In this document: positions 1 to 6,142 of the stretch, piece after piece | How the letters are laid out: each line of letters starts with the position of its first letter | How positions within the stretch are numbered: position 1 is the stretch's first letter | Source: Fimenecus sp045611635 | GTDB lineage: Bacteria; Bacillota; Clostridia; Oscillospirales; Acutalibacteraceae | Assembly: GCA_045611635.1 (NCBI GenBank) | Contig: JAZKXL010000105.1 | Coordinates: forward strand, 1-14,756 | Length of the DNA: 14,756 nucleotides | Direction of reading: 5' to 3' | Notes under the pieces: generated by a model | Told to the model about the DNA's origin: nothing | The model's input: the letters and a program-made list of their open reading frames with translations, nothing else | Database searches by the model: none | Position numbers and translations under genes: made by a program

Positions 1-258
1 GATGCCGTTACGCGCATTAAAACATTTATTGAGATGCTAGGAAACCTTACCGACTGGAACTTCGATGTAAATGATTGGATTTGTTGGAATAATTTAAATT
101 TTTATCAATTCAGTAAAGAGGATTTCAAGTCACGTGGCTGGCGTTTAACAAACAGTTGCTTTGAAGAGTTCCTCGAATTACACCCTTTATCATGGGCTAT
201 GACTTCCGGAGAAAATATTGAATTCACCTTAGAAAAGCCGTCAAAATTTTATCGATAA
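1..258 (+). CDS. 3' end of an unrecognised gene (partial)
   Basis: The frame is open from the first base of the window and ends at TAA 256-258, so this is the last 85 codons of a longer gene; the ATG at 34 is probably internal. I do not recognise the family. The fragment is rich in aromatic residues (five Trp in 85, for example NDWICWNN and SRGWRLT) and acidic residues, and shows no membrane segment or repeat. A hairpin terminator follows 10 nt after the stop, which supports a real gene end. The next gene is on the opposite strand, so this is the tail of a separate transcription unit. No function is assigned. Confidence 0.6.
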   Translation, partial: DAVTRIKTFIEMLGNLTDWNFDVNDWICWNNLNFYQFSKEDFKSRGWRLTNSCFEEFLELHPLSWAMTSGENIEFTLEKPSKFYR

Positions 259-267
259 ACTAATAGT

Positions 268-298
268 AAAAGGCACCAAACATGGTGCCTTTATTTTT
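268..298 (+). terminator. Bidirectional Rho-independent terminator
   Basis: Nine-base-pair stem AAAGGCACC (269-277) / GGTGCCTTT (284-292), six-base loop, followed by ATTTTT on the plus strand. On the minus strand the stem is followed by TTTT as well. It lies between the convergent partial gene (ends 258) and the amidase gene (ends 333), so it can stop transcription from both sides. Confidence 0.88.
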
Positions 299-332
299 GC
301 GTATAAATACCGTCAATCTGCAAATTCCACAC

Positions 333-1046
333 TTAACTGCCGTTCATTTCTTTAAGTGTGAGTTCTATTCCATTGGCTATGGCAAGAGCATATTCGTTTA
401 ATTTTTCATCAAAATTTTTGTTATCTTGTTTATTTGAGATAAAATCAATTTCCGCTAAAACTGACGGCATTTTTGTATGACGATTTATGTAATAATTCAT
501 ATCTTCACCGTCACGATATCCTGAATGAATTCCCCTATTTGTAATGTTTAAATTATCAAGACAGTCAAGAATATTTTGGGCTAAAAGCGTGTCGTCAGTG
601 GGGCTTGTAGAATGCACCCACATTTCCATTCCCGTTGCATCAGGCGAAGTGCTACTATTACGATGAATAGAAACAAAAAGCGACGCTTTTGCCTTGTTTG
701 CGATTTTGCATCGATCAGCAAGGGAAACGTCGCTATCACTATCACGAGTCATAACAACGGTATATCCTCTTTCTTCCAAAATATCTCGCACCAAAAGTGC
801 AAGGCGCAAATTATCATCTTTTTCAAGGCGATTTCCAAGCGCAGCGCCGGTGCTACTACCCCCATGGCCGGGGTCAAGACACACGGTTTTTTCATCAGGC
901 ACAAAGTTTAATTGACTAAGTTGATAAATAGTTTCTTCGTCACCTACAAGCAAAAGTGCAAGCACTGCACAAATGCTTAGCGAAAACAATGCTATTATTG
1001 GAAAAAGAAAGGATTTTCCGTTATTTTTTACTCTAGTTTTTCTCAT
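333..1046 (-). CDS. N-acetylmuramoyl-L-alanine amidase (Amidase_3), membrane-anchored
   Basis: A zinc amidase that cleaves the bond between N-acetylmuramic acid and L-alanine of the peptidoglycan stem peptide. The 237-residue protein has a basic N-terminus and one hydrophobic segment (about 13-35) without a clear lipobox or cleavage site, so it is probably an uncleaved anchor with the enzyme outside the membrane. The Amidase_3 domain covers about 53-233: DPGHGG with zinc ligand His61, Glu75 in LEKDDN, His128 in SIHRNS and the catalytic Glu199 in LAEIDFISN. It has no SH3, SPOR or LysM wall-binding domain and resembles CwlD-size enzymes, but a sporulation role cannot be told from sequence. The start follows the thyX stop by 6 nt with only a weak ribosome site, so translation probably depends on thyX. 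Confidence 0.9.
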   Translation of the reverse strand: MRKTRVKNNGKSFLFPIIALFSLSICAVLALLLVGDEETIYQLSQLNFVPDEKTVCLDPGHGGSSTGAALGNRLEKDDNLRLALLVRDILEERGYTVVMTRDSDSDVSLADRCKIANKAKASLFVSIHRNSSTSPDATGMEMWVHSTSPTDDTLLAQNILDCLDNLNITNRGIHSGYRDGEDMNYYINRHTKMPSVLAEIDFISNKQDNKNFDEKLNEYALAIANGIELTLKEMNGS

Positions 1047-1052
1047 ATTTCA

Positions 1053-2426
1053 TTAAAGATTTGAAAACTTCTCTTTAATTTCTGCGGCTCTACCACAAGT
1101 CATTCTACCCTCAGGGCAAGCACCTACAAAGCAGCTTGGTCCGTAGAATTTGAATATTGATGGTGCAACCTTGCGAAGTTTAGTAAGAGCATCTACTGCA
1201 TACTCTTGAATTTCCCATTGTGCACGAGTACATGAACGAAGTCGTAAGAATAAGAGAAGTTGTCTTGCATTCATAGTTGTTACAATATCAAGTGTATTAC
1301 CTGAAAGCTGATAATATACCAAAAGTTCTTCAGCTACACCAAGATTTTTAAGGCGTTCATATTCGCTTGCAGTCTTTTTGAAAGCATTTTCATATTTTGC
1401 AAGAAGTTCAGGTTTGTCACGAAGTACTGGTGGAATAATATAGCTCATTCTATCAGTTTTAATAAGCTCAGGAATTTCTATTGACTGAATTCTATGGCGA
1501 GCAAAGTGAGTAATACAAGAAAGTGAAACATTATTAAAACGGAATGTATAGTTTGCACACTCTAATGCTCTTGGACGTTTGCACTTAACCACTGACTCAA
1601 CAATTTTTTCAACAGTTGCATCATCAGCAATTATATTTTCAATTTGCTCAGTTGAACAATTTGTATTTGAAATAAGGGCATTTCTTGCAACGCATTTTGC
1701 CGCATCAGGAGTATATGAAAGCAATTCAACCTGAGTGCTTGTGTGTTCAGGTTTTACATCAATAAATGAAAGGTCAGGAACATCATTCACCGACTTTTCA
1801 GGGTTAAAGCTTGACATAATTCCAGGTGCTTTTTGTTTTGCTTGTTCGTAAAGTTCAAGACCTAATTTTTTAATTTCAGGATATTTTGCACCTCTACCAC
1901 AAATCATAGCAGTAAGCATATTTAAGAATTCTCTACCATTTACTGAACAAAAGAAGTTACTGTAAAGGCAATATGGCAACACAAAACGAGCATCTTCACG
2001 AAGCACACCATTTTCACAAAGTTCATCATAAAGTGCAAACATTTCGCCCATATGCTCTTTGTATGCTTTTTCAATTTCAGCATTGTTGAATTCAGGCACA
2101 TAAAAACCAGCATCACTAAAGTTTACATAGCGTCTTGACTTAACTGTATAAGATGCAAGGCGGAATTCAATAATAAACTGTTCAACAACTGCAGTTACAT
2201 TTTGAAATGCAAGTTGAAAATATGTATGCTCAACTGTGCTTGTGTGACCTGATGCAGTTACCTTACCAATGAGATTTGCGTTCTTTTCTTTATCTTGTGA
2301 TTTATCCCAAATTCCAAGTGCTGTACCCTCTTGTGTAGAAATTCTACCACTTGCTGCGGTAACCTTTTCATCAGTATCAGTCATACCAATAATGTATGCA
2401 GTGCTTTTATTGTAATCGTATGCCAT
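1053..2426 (-). CDS. thyX: Double-length FAD-dependent thymidylate synthase (ThyX) homologue
   Basis: ThyX makes dTMP from dUMP using methylene-tetrahydrofolate, FAD and NADPH. Usual ThyX has about 220-250 residues; this one has 457 and reads as two ThyX-like halves. Half one (about 20-210): GHTSTVEH (60-67), then EFR (87-89) where RHR is expected, seven residues, and intact SRRYV (97-101); its C-terminal part, NGREFLNML, is degenerate. Half two (about 245-445): ALECANYTF, intact RHR (310-312), but Glu320 where the motif Ser is expected; then NARQLLLFLRLRSCTRAQWEI, close to the dUMP-binding region of classic ThyX. The C-terminus has clustered Cys (SCFVGAC and MTCG). The ribosome site AGAGGGA lies 4 nt before ATG 2426. 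It is divergent from tmk, the next pathway step. Family placement is firm; catalytic competence is inferred. Confidence 0.85.
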   Translation of the reverse strand: MAYDYNKSTAYIIGMTDTDEKVTAASGRISTQEGTALGIWDKSQDKEKNANLIGKVTASGHTSTVEHTYFQLAFQNVTAVVEQFIIEFRLASYTVKSRRYVNFSDAGFYVPEFNNAEIEKAYKEHMGEMFALYDELCENGVLREDARFVLPYCLYSNFFCSVNGREFLNMLTAMICGRGAKYPEIKKLGLELYEQAKQKAPGIMSSFNPEKSVNDVPDLSFIDVKPEHTSTQVELLSYTPDAAKCVARNALISNTNCSTEQIENIIADDATVEKIVESVVKCKRPRALECANYTFRFNNVSLSCITHFARHRIQSIEIPELIKTDRMSYIIPPVLRDKPELLAKYENAFKKTASEYERLKNLGVAEELLVYYQLSGNTLDIVTTMNARQLLLFLRLRSCTRAQWEIQEYAVDALTKLRKVAPSIFKFYGPSCFVGACPEGRMTCGRAAEIKEKFSNL

Positions 2427-2455
2427 AAAATCCCTCTTTTTCTTGTATTATTGTA

Positions 2456-2484
2456 ATTGTAACACAAAAAGAATGTGTATGCAA
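2456..2484 (-). promoter_or_regulatory. Promoter of thyX-amidase with an embedded inverted repeat
   Basis: Read on the minus strand: -35 TTGCAT (plus 2479-2484), 17 bp spacer, -10 TACAAT (plus 2456-2461). The spacer is itself an inverted repeat with arms ACACA (2462-2466) and TGTGT (2474-2478), a possible operator. The -35 match is weak (3 of 6) and the -10 is good (5 of 6). Confidence 0.5.
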
Positions 2485-2496
2485 TAATTGATTTTC

Positions 2497-2517
2497 TTTT
2501 GACAAATTTGAGTTTGT
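2497..2517. repeat. Repeat island 1, left flank (21-bp repeat)
   Basis: The 21-bp sequence beginning TTTTGACAAATTTGAG and ending TTTGT occurs here and again, without mismatch, at 11926-11946. Both copies begin a repeat island between genes. An inverted counterpart, AAACTCAAA, lies at 2645-2653 and matches TTTGAGTTT at 2507-2515, so the island (about 2497-2657) has inverted ends. Confidence 0.8.
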
Positions 2518-2528
2518 AAAAGAAAAGT

Positions 2529-2585
2529 GTCACCCTGAGCAACGAGAAGGGTCTCTTTGAGATTCTTCGCTTCGCTTAGAATGAC
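2529..2585. repeat. Repeat island 1, core (GTCACCCTGAG...GAATGAC hairpin repeat)
   Basis: This 57-bp GC-rich block in AT-rich surroundings starts GTCACCCTGAGC and ends GCTTAGAATGAC. The ends are imperfectly complementary (9 of 12, plus one G-U pair), so the block can fold back. It closely resembles a dispersed hairpin repeat seen in many bacterial genomes. Together with the two flanks it accounts for most of the gene-free stretch 2427-2761; the rest is promoter sequence. Confidence 0.75.
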
Positions 2586-2602
2586 CTATTTTTTCTATAA
2601 TT

Positions 2603-2636
2603 GCAACGCAGTTCCGACATTTTGCACTTTGCATTT
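2603..2636. repeat. Repeat island 1, right flank
   Basis: This 34-bp block (starts GCAACGCAGTTCCGACA) aligns without gaps to 12110-12143 (starts GCGTCGCAGACCCGACA) with 26 of 34 identities. It follows the core here and a different core in island 2. Confidence 0.65.
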
Positions 2637-2695
2637 AGTTAAATAAACTCAAAATTATGCACCACTTTATTGATTATTTTTATTTGCATTTAATA

Positions 2696-2724
2696 TTGTA
2701 TTATTGAAATTTATTTGCTATAAT
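2696..2724 (+). promoter_or_regulatory. Promoter of the tmk-to-MFS operon
   Basis: Consensus -10 TATAAT (2719-2724) preceded by TGC (extended -10). The -35-like TTGTAT (2696-2701) lies 17 bp upstream. The tmk start is 37 nt downstream. No comparable promoter separates the ten genes that follow. Confidence 0.75.
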
Positions 2725-2761
2725 ATAAGATGTATATCTATGTAAATTGGAGAACTGTGTT

Positions 2762-3427
2762 ATGAGCAAAAAAATGATTGTAATTGAAGGTCTTGATGGA
2801 AGCGGAAAATCAACTCAAGTTGAACTTTTAAAGCAAAAGTTGATTGACAATAATATTATGCTTCGTCAAATCAAATTGCCTGACTATGAAAACAAGTCAA
2901 GCACACTTGTAAAAATGTATTTAAACGGTGAATTCGGTAGTAATCCTGCTGATGTAAATATTTATTCCGCATCACTTTTTTATGCAGTTGACCGCTATGC
3001 AAGTTACAAGAATATTTGGGGTGATGACTATAACAATGGCACACTTATTCTTGCTGACCGTTACACAACATCTAACGCAGTTCATCAAACAGTTAAACTT
3101 CCAAAAGAAGAATGGGACAAATATCTTGACTGGCTTTTCCATACTGAATATGAAATGATGGAAATTCCAAAGCCGGATTTAGTTATTTATCTTGATATGG
3201 ATGTTGATATTTCTCAACGTCTTATGACAAAACGATATAACGGTGAAGAAACTAAAAAAGATGTTCACGAGGCAAATGTAGAGTATCTTAAATCTTGTCG
3301 TGAGGCGGCTCTTTATGCTGCTGACCGTTTTGGTTGGAATGTTGTTAAGTGTTTTGATGGTGATGAGCCGTTATCTATCGAAGAAATTGGTAATACTATA
3401 TTCAATATAGTTAAGGAGATTTTATAA
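2762..3427 (+). CDS. tmk: Thymidylate kinase (dTMP kinase)
   Basis: Cytosolic enzyme that phosphorylates dTMP to dTDP with ATP. I chose ATG 2762, not the in-frame TTG at 2747, because the ribosome site GGAGAA (2749-2754) would lie inside the longer version and is correctly spaced for 2762. This gives 221 residues starting MSKKMIVIEG. Visible parts: Walker A GLDGSGKST (10-18); VDRYASYK, matching the family's substrate-loop region; the DRY motif at 99-101 in ADRYTTSNAVHQ; and a LID-like stretch RLMTKRYNGEETKKD. It is slightly longer than the usual 200-215 residues. It is the first gene of the ten-gene operon and is divergent from thyX, which makes its substrate. Its stop overlaps the next start by 1 nt (TAATG). 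Confidence 0.93.
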   Translation: MSKKMIVIEGLDGSGKSTQVELLKQKLIDNNIMLRQIKLPDYENKSSTLVKMYLNGEFGSNPADVNIYSASLFYAVDRYASYKNIWGDDYNNGTLILADRYTTSNAVHQTVKLPKEEWDKYLDWLFHTEYEMMEIPKPDLVIYLDMDVDISQRLMTKRYNGEETKKDVHEANVEYLKSCREAALYAADRFGWNVVKCFDGDEPLSIEEIGNTIFNIVKEIL

Positions 3428-4311
3428 TGGAGTTTCACTCCCCTACACTCAAAGATGCTAATTGGGTTCAACAAGCATTTAACGAAGAGAAGACCGACTG
3501 TTGCGAATATTGTTTCGGCAATATTTATATGTGGTCAAAAATTTATGATAATAGAATTTTTAACGATAATGGCATTTTTGTTTCAGCCGATTTTACTGAC
3601 AATCCTGTATTTTGCTATCCTGTTGGTAAAGGCGACAAAAAAGCGACTATTGAAAGGTTAATTAAATTCACAAAGGAGCAAGGCATCACTCTTGAATTCT
3701 TTGGTCTTACTGAAAAAAGCAAAGAGGAATTGAATTATCTTTTTCCAAAACAATTCGCGATTACTGAAACAAGAGATTATTTTGACTATTTATACACATC
3801 AGAAAGTCTTGCTAATCTTGCGGGTAGAAAACTTGCAAGTAAAAGAAATCATATTTCATATTTTGAAAAAACTTTCGACTGGAAATATGAAATGATTACA
3901 AAAGAAAATATTGGTCAATGCGCATTACTTAACGAGCATTGGGAACGATTAAACCGTGAGAAAAATCCTGAAGAAATTGGCGAAGAAAATCTTGCCATAA
4001 AAATTGCATTAGACAATTATTTTGATTTAGGTTTTGAAGGCGGAATTCTTACCATTCAAGGTGAGGCAGTTGCATTCACATTTGGTGAAAGGTTAAACGA
4101 CAACACATTTTGCACTCACGTTGAAAAGGCATACGGTAATATTCGTGGTGCATATCAAATGATAAACCGCGAATTTGCACGACAACTACAAGATAGATTT
4201 GAGTTTATAAATCGTGAAGAAGATACGGGTAGTGAGGGCTTGCGAAGAGCAAAACTTTCGTATCATCCACATAGATTGATTATTAAGTATTCAGCAATTT
4301 ACAAGGGTTAG
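3427..4311 (+). CDS. DUF2156 protein (MprF C-terminal-like, LPG_synthase_C)
   Basis: A 294-residue soluble protein matching the free-standing DUF2156 family, which is related to the C-terminal catalytic domain of phosphatidylglycerol lysyltransferase (MprF). That domain has a double GNAT-like fold and transfers an aminoacyl group from tRNA to a lipid. Recognisable stretches are CFGNIYMWSKIYD near the N-terminus, KLASKRNHISYFEK in the middle (typical KRNHI) and INREEDTGSEGLRRAKLSYHP near the C-terminus. It has no membrane segments, so unlike MprF it lacks the flippase. Its true acceptor is unknown; lipid aminoacylation is only an inference from the family. The ribosome site AAGGAG (3413-3418) is 8 nt upstream. 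A second acyltransferase-fold gene follows after 2 nt, suggesting the two work together. Confidence 0.82.
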   Translation: MEFHSPTLKDANWVQQAFNEEKTDCCEYCFGNIYMWSKIYDNRIFNDNGIFVSADFTDNPVFCYPVGKGDKKATIERLIKFTKEQGITLEFFGLTEKSKEELNYLFPKQFAITETRDYFDYLYTSESLANLAGRKLASKRNHISYFEKTFDWKYEMITKENIGQCALLNEHWERLNREKNPEEIGEENLAIKIALDNYFDLGFEGGILTIQGEAVAFTFGERLNDNTFCTHVEKAYGNIRGAYQMINREFARQLQDRFEFINREEDTGSEGLRRAKLSYHPHRLIIKYSAIYKG

Positions 4312-4313
4312 TT

Positions 4314-5033
4314 ATGGTTGAATTTGCAAGTATTAAAGAGAAAAAAGAGTTGCAAACACTTTGGCAAATAACATTTTTAGAAGACTCAGGTGTTATTGAG
4401 AATTTTTTTGAAAATGTATTCCCTTTTGTTGTAACTCCCGTTATAAAAGAAAAGGGTGAAATTGTTTCCTCACTTTTCTTGCTTGATTGCAAAATTGGTG
4501 AATACAAAGGCAAATGTGTTTATTGTGCTATGACAAAATATGCTTTTCGTGGTAAAGGTTATATGAAAAAACTGCTTGATTTTTCATATGATTACTGTAA
4601 AGAAAATGGTTTTGATTTTCTTTTTCTTGTGCCTGCTGAAAAATCTCTTTTTGATTACTACGAAAAATGTGGATTTAAAAAGTTTGGAATTCATAGAAAA
4701 CATATTTTTGATGACAACACGCCTGTCACAAAAGGGAAACTGAATTTTCAATATGAAATTGACTTTGGTGAAAGCGTTTTAAACTATTGGAAAAACAGTT
4801 GTGTAATATATGGCGGTGAAGTTGCCGATTTTGGTCTTGTTTTTGATGATGATAATGTAATCATTAGAAATGCACAATGTGATTTTGCAAGTATTCCTGA
4901 AAACTATAAAAAATCGGGCAACATTATTCAAGGCAATATCACTTTTGGCGAAGAGTATTCCCCGGCTATGATTAAAACGGAAAATGAAAACATTAAAAAT
5001 ATAAATTGTTATATTGGAATTACATTGGAGTAA
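4314..5033 (+). CDS. GNAT-family N-acetyltransferase
   Basis: A 239-residue protein whose N-terminal two thirds form a GNAT domain: the acetyl-CoA pyrophosphate-binding motif RGKGYM (79-84) follows the strand CVYCAMTKYAF, and the C-terminal part of the fold is visible as FLFLVPAEKSLFDYYEKCGFKKF. This pattern is closest to Eis-like GNAT proteins. After about residue 130 there is a further segment of about 100 residues that I cannot assign, perhaps a second, degenerate GNAT half or a substrate-binding domain. The substrate is unknown. The ribosome site AAGGG (4303-4307) lies in the end of the DUF2156 gene. The gap to the next start is 4 nt, so these genes are very likely co-transcribed. Confidence 0.85.
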   Translation: MVEFASIKEKKELQTLWQITFLEDSGVIENFFENVFPFVVTPVIKEKGEIVSSLFLLDCKIGEYKGKCVYCAMTKYAFRGKGYMKKLLDFSYDYCKENGFDFLFLVPAEKSLFDYYEKCGFKKFGIHRKHIFDDNTPVTKGKLNFQYEIDFGESVLNYWKNSCVIYGGEVADFGLVFDDDNVIIRNAQCDFASIPENYKKSGNIIQGNITFGEEYSPAMIKTENENIKNINCYIGITLE

Positions 5034-5037
5034 AATT

Positions 5038-5586
5038 ATGATTTATGTATTTTTAGCAAACGGATTTGAAGAAATTGAGGCATTGGCAGTTGTTGATGTG
5101 CTTCGCCGTGCAGAGTTAGATGTTTTAACTGTTGGTGTAGGTGAAGATTTTGTAATCGGCTCACATCAAATACCTGTAGCTGCTGACATTTTTGAAAGAG
5201 ATTTAGTGCTTGACGAAAAAGTGCAAGCAATAGTGCTTCCAGGTGGAATGCCAGGCACACTTAACCTTGAAAAAAGTCCTGTTGTACAAAAAGCAATTGA
5301 CTGGGCAATAGAGAATAATAAATTAGTTTGCGCAATTTGTGCAGCACCTTCAATTCTTGGTCATAAAGGACTTTTAGATGGTAAAAATGCAACTTGTTTC
5401 CCTGGTTTTGAAGAAGAACTTTTTGGTGCTACTGTTTCAAAAGATTTTGTTGTGAAAGATGGTAACATTATTACTGCAAAAGGTATGGGTAGCGCTATTG
5501 AATTCGGTTTGCAAATTGCCGAAATCCTTACAAATCCAAACGAAGTTAAAAAAATTCGTGCATCATTACAAATTTACAATGGATAA
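5038..5586 (+). CDS. DJ-1/PfpI (ThiJ, YajL-like) family protein
   Basis: A 182-residue cytosolic DJ-1 superfamily protein, usual length for YajL/DJ-1. Seen directly: GFEEIEA with Glu14, aligning with DJ-1 Glu18; LPGGMPG (68-73); the nucleophile-elbow cysteine Cys101 in CAICAAPS; and the C-terminal pattern ITAKGMGSAIEFGLQI. Both Cys and Glu of the active pair are present. Members are variously described as stress-response chaperones, deglycases or glyoxalases, and these claims are debated, so no reaction is assigned. I prefer ATG 5038 (ribosome site TTGGAG 5025-5030, start MIYVFLANG) over the in-frame ATG at 5014. The 3' end overlaps the next gene by 8 nt. Confidence 0.9.
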   Translation: MIYVFLANGFEEIEALAVVDVLRRAELDVLTVGVGEDFVIGSHQIPVAADIFERDLVLDEKVQAIVLPGGMPGTLNLEKSPVVQKAIDWAIENNKLVCAICAAPSILGHKGLLDGKNATCFPGFEEELFGATVSKDFVVKDGNIITAKGMGSAIEFGLQIAEILTNPNEVKKIRASLQIYNG

Positions 5587-6142
5587 GAAAGAAATTCGAA
5601 AAACGCTTTTAAGTAAGCGCAAAGAAATACCGCAAGAAAAAAAGGTAATATACGATAAAGCAATCAGCAAAACAATAATCAACAGTGATTATTTCAAAAA
5701 TGCTGAACAGGTGCTTGTGTTTGCATCTACTGATTATGAATTTGATACCCGTTACATAATTGAGCGTTGCAGGTTATTATACAAGCGTGTATTTTATCCC
5801 GTTTGCATTGACAGTGATGGAACTATGGAATTCTTAAAGGTTGAAAGCGTTGGGGATTTGCAATATGGAATGTACAACATTCTTGAACCAAAGCCAAACT
5901 GCAAAAAGTATGTTCCAAAAGAAAATGACATTGTAATTGTCCCCGCTTTATCGGTTGACAAAAACGGTCACCGCATTGGTTACGGCAAGGGCTATTACGA
6001 TAGATTTTTGAATTCTTTTAACGGTATTAGTATTTGTCCTTGTTACGAAGAAATGGTGTCGGACACACTACCTATTGATGAAAATGATATTAAAATAAAC
6101 ATTCTTGTTACTGAAAATCAATTAAAGGAGGTAATTCTATGA
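5579..6142 (+). CDS. 5-formyltetrahydrofolate cyclo-ligase
   Basis: An ATP-dependent enzyme that converts 5-formyl-THF to 5,10-methenyl-THF and so returns stored folate to the one-carbon pool. The 187-residue product has the expected length and the family signature GHRIGYGKGYYDRF (130-143), which forms the ATP and substrate loop. The N-terminal KKEIRKTLLSKRKEI helix and IVPALSVDKNG before the signature are also typical. The start is ATG 5579, inside the end of the DJ-1 gene (8-nt overlap). No clear ribosome site precedes it, so translational coupling is likely. The frame stays open further upstream, but that part is a shadow of the DJ-1 gene. Feeding folates toward methylene-THF links it to ThyX and Tmk. 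Confidence 0.92.
   Translation: MDKKEIRKTLLSKRKEIPQEKKVIYDKAISKTIINSDYFKNAEQVLVFASTDYEFDTRYIIERCRLLYKRVFYPVCIDSDGTMEFLKVESVGDLQYGMYNILEPKPNCKKYVPKENDIVIVPALSVDKNGHRIGYGKGYYDRFLNSFNGISICPCYEEMVSDTLPIDENDIKINILVTENQLKEVIL

Noticed and set aside
2529..2585. Rho-independent terminator for one of the divergent genes
   Set aside because: It lies upstream of both genes and has no T run directly after a stem; a dispersed repeat explains it better.
2747..2761. Earlier TTG start for tmk
   Set aside because: The ribosome site GGAGAA would be within the coding part; ATG 2762 has the correct spacing and gives the typical N-terminus.
5459..5578. Longer N-terminus for the formyl-THF cyclo-ligase
   Set aside because: This stretch is a frame shadow of the DJ-1 gene; the family begins near KKEIRK, matching ATG 5579.
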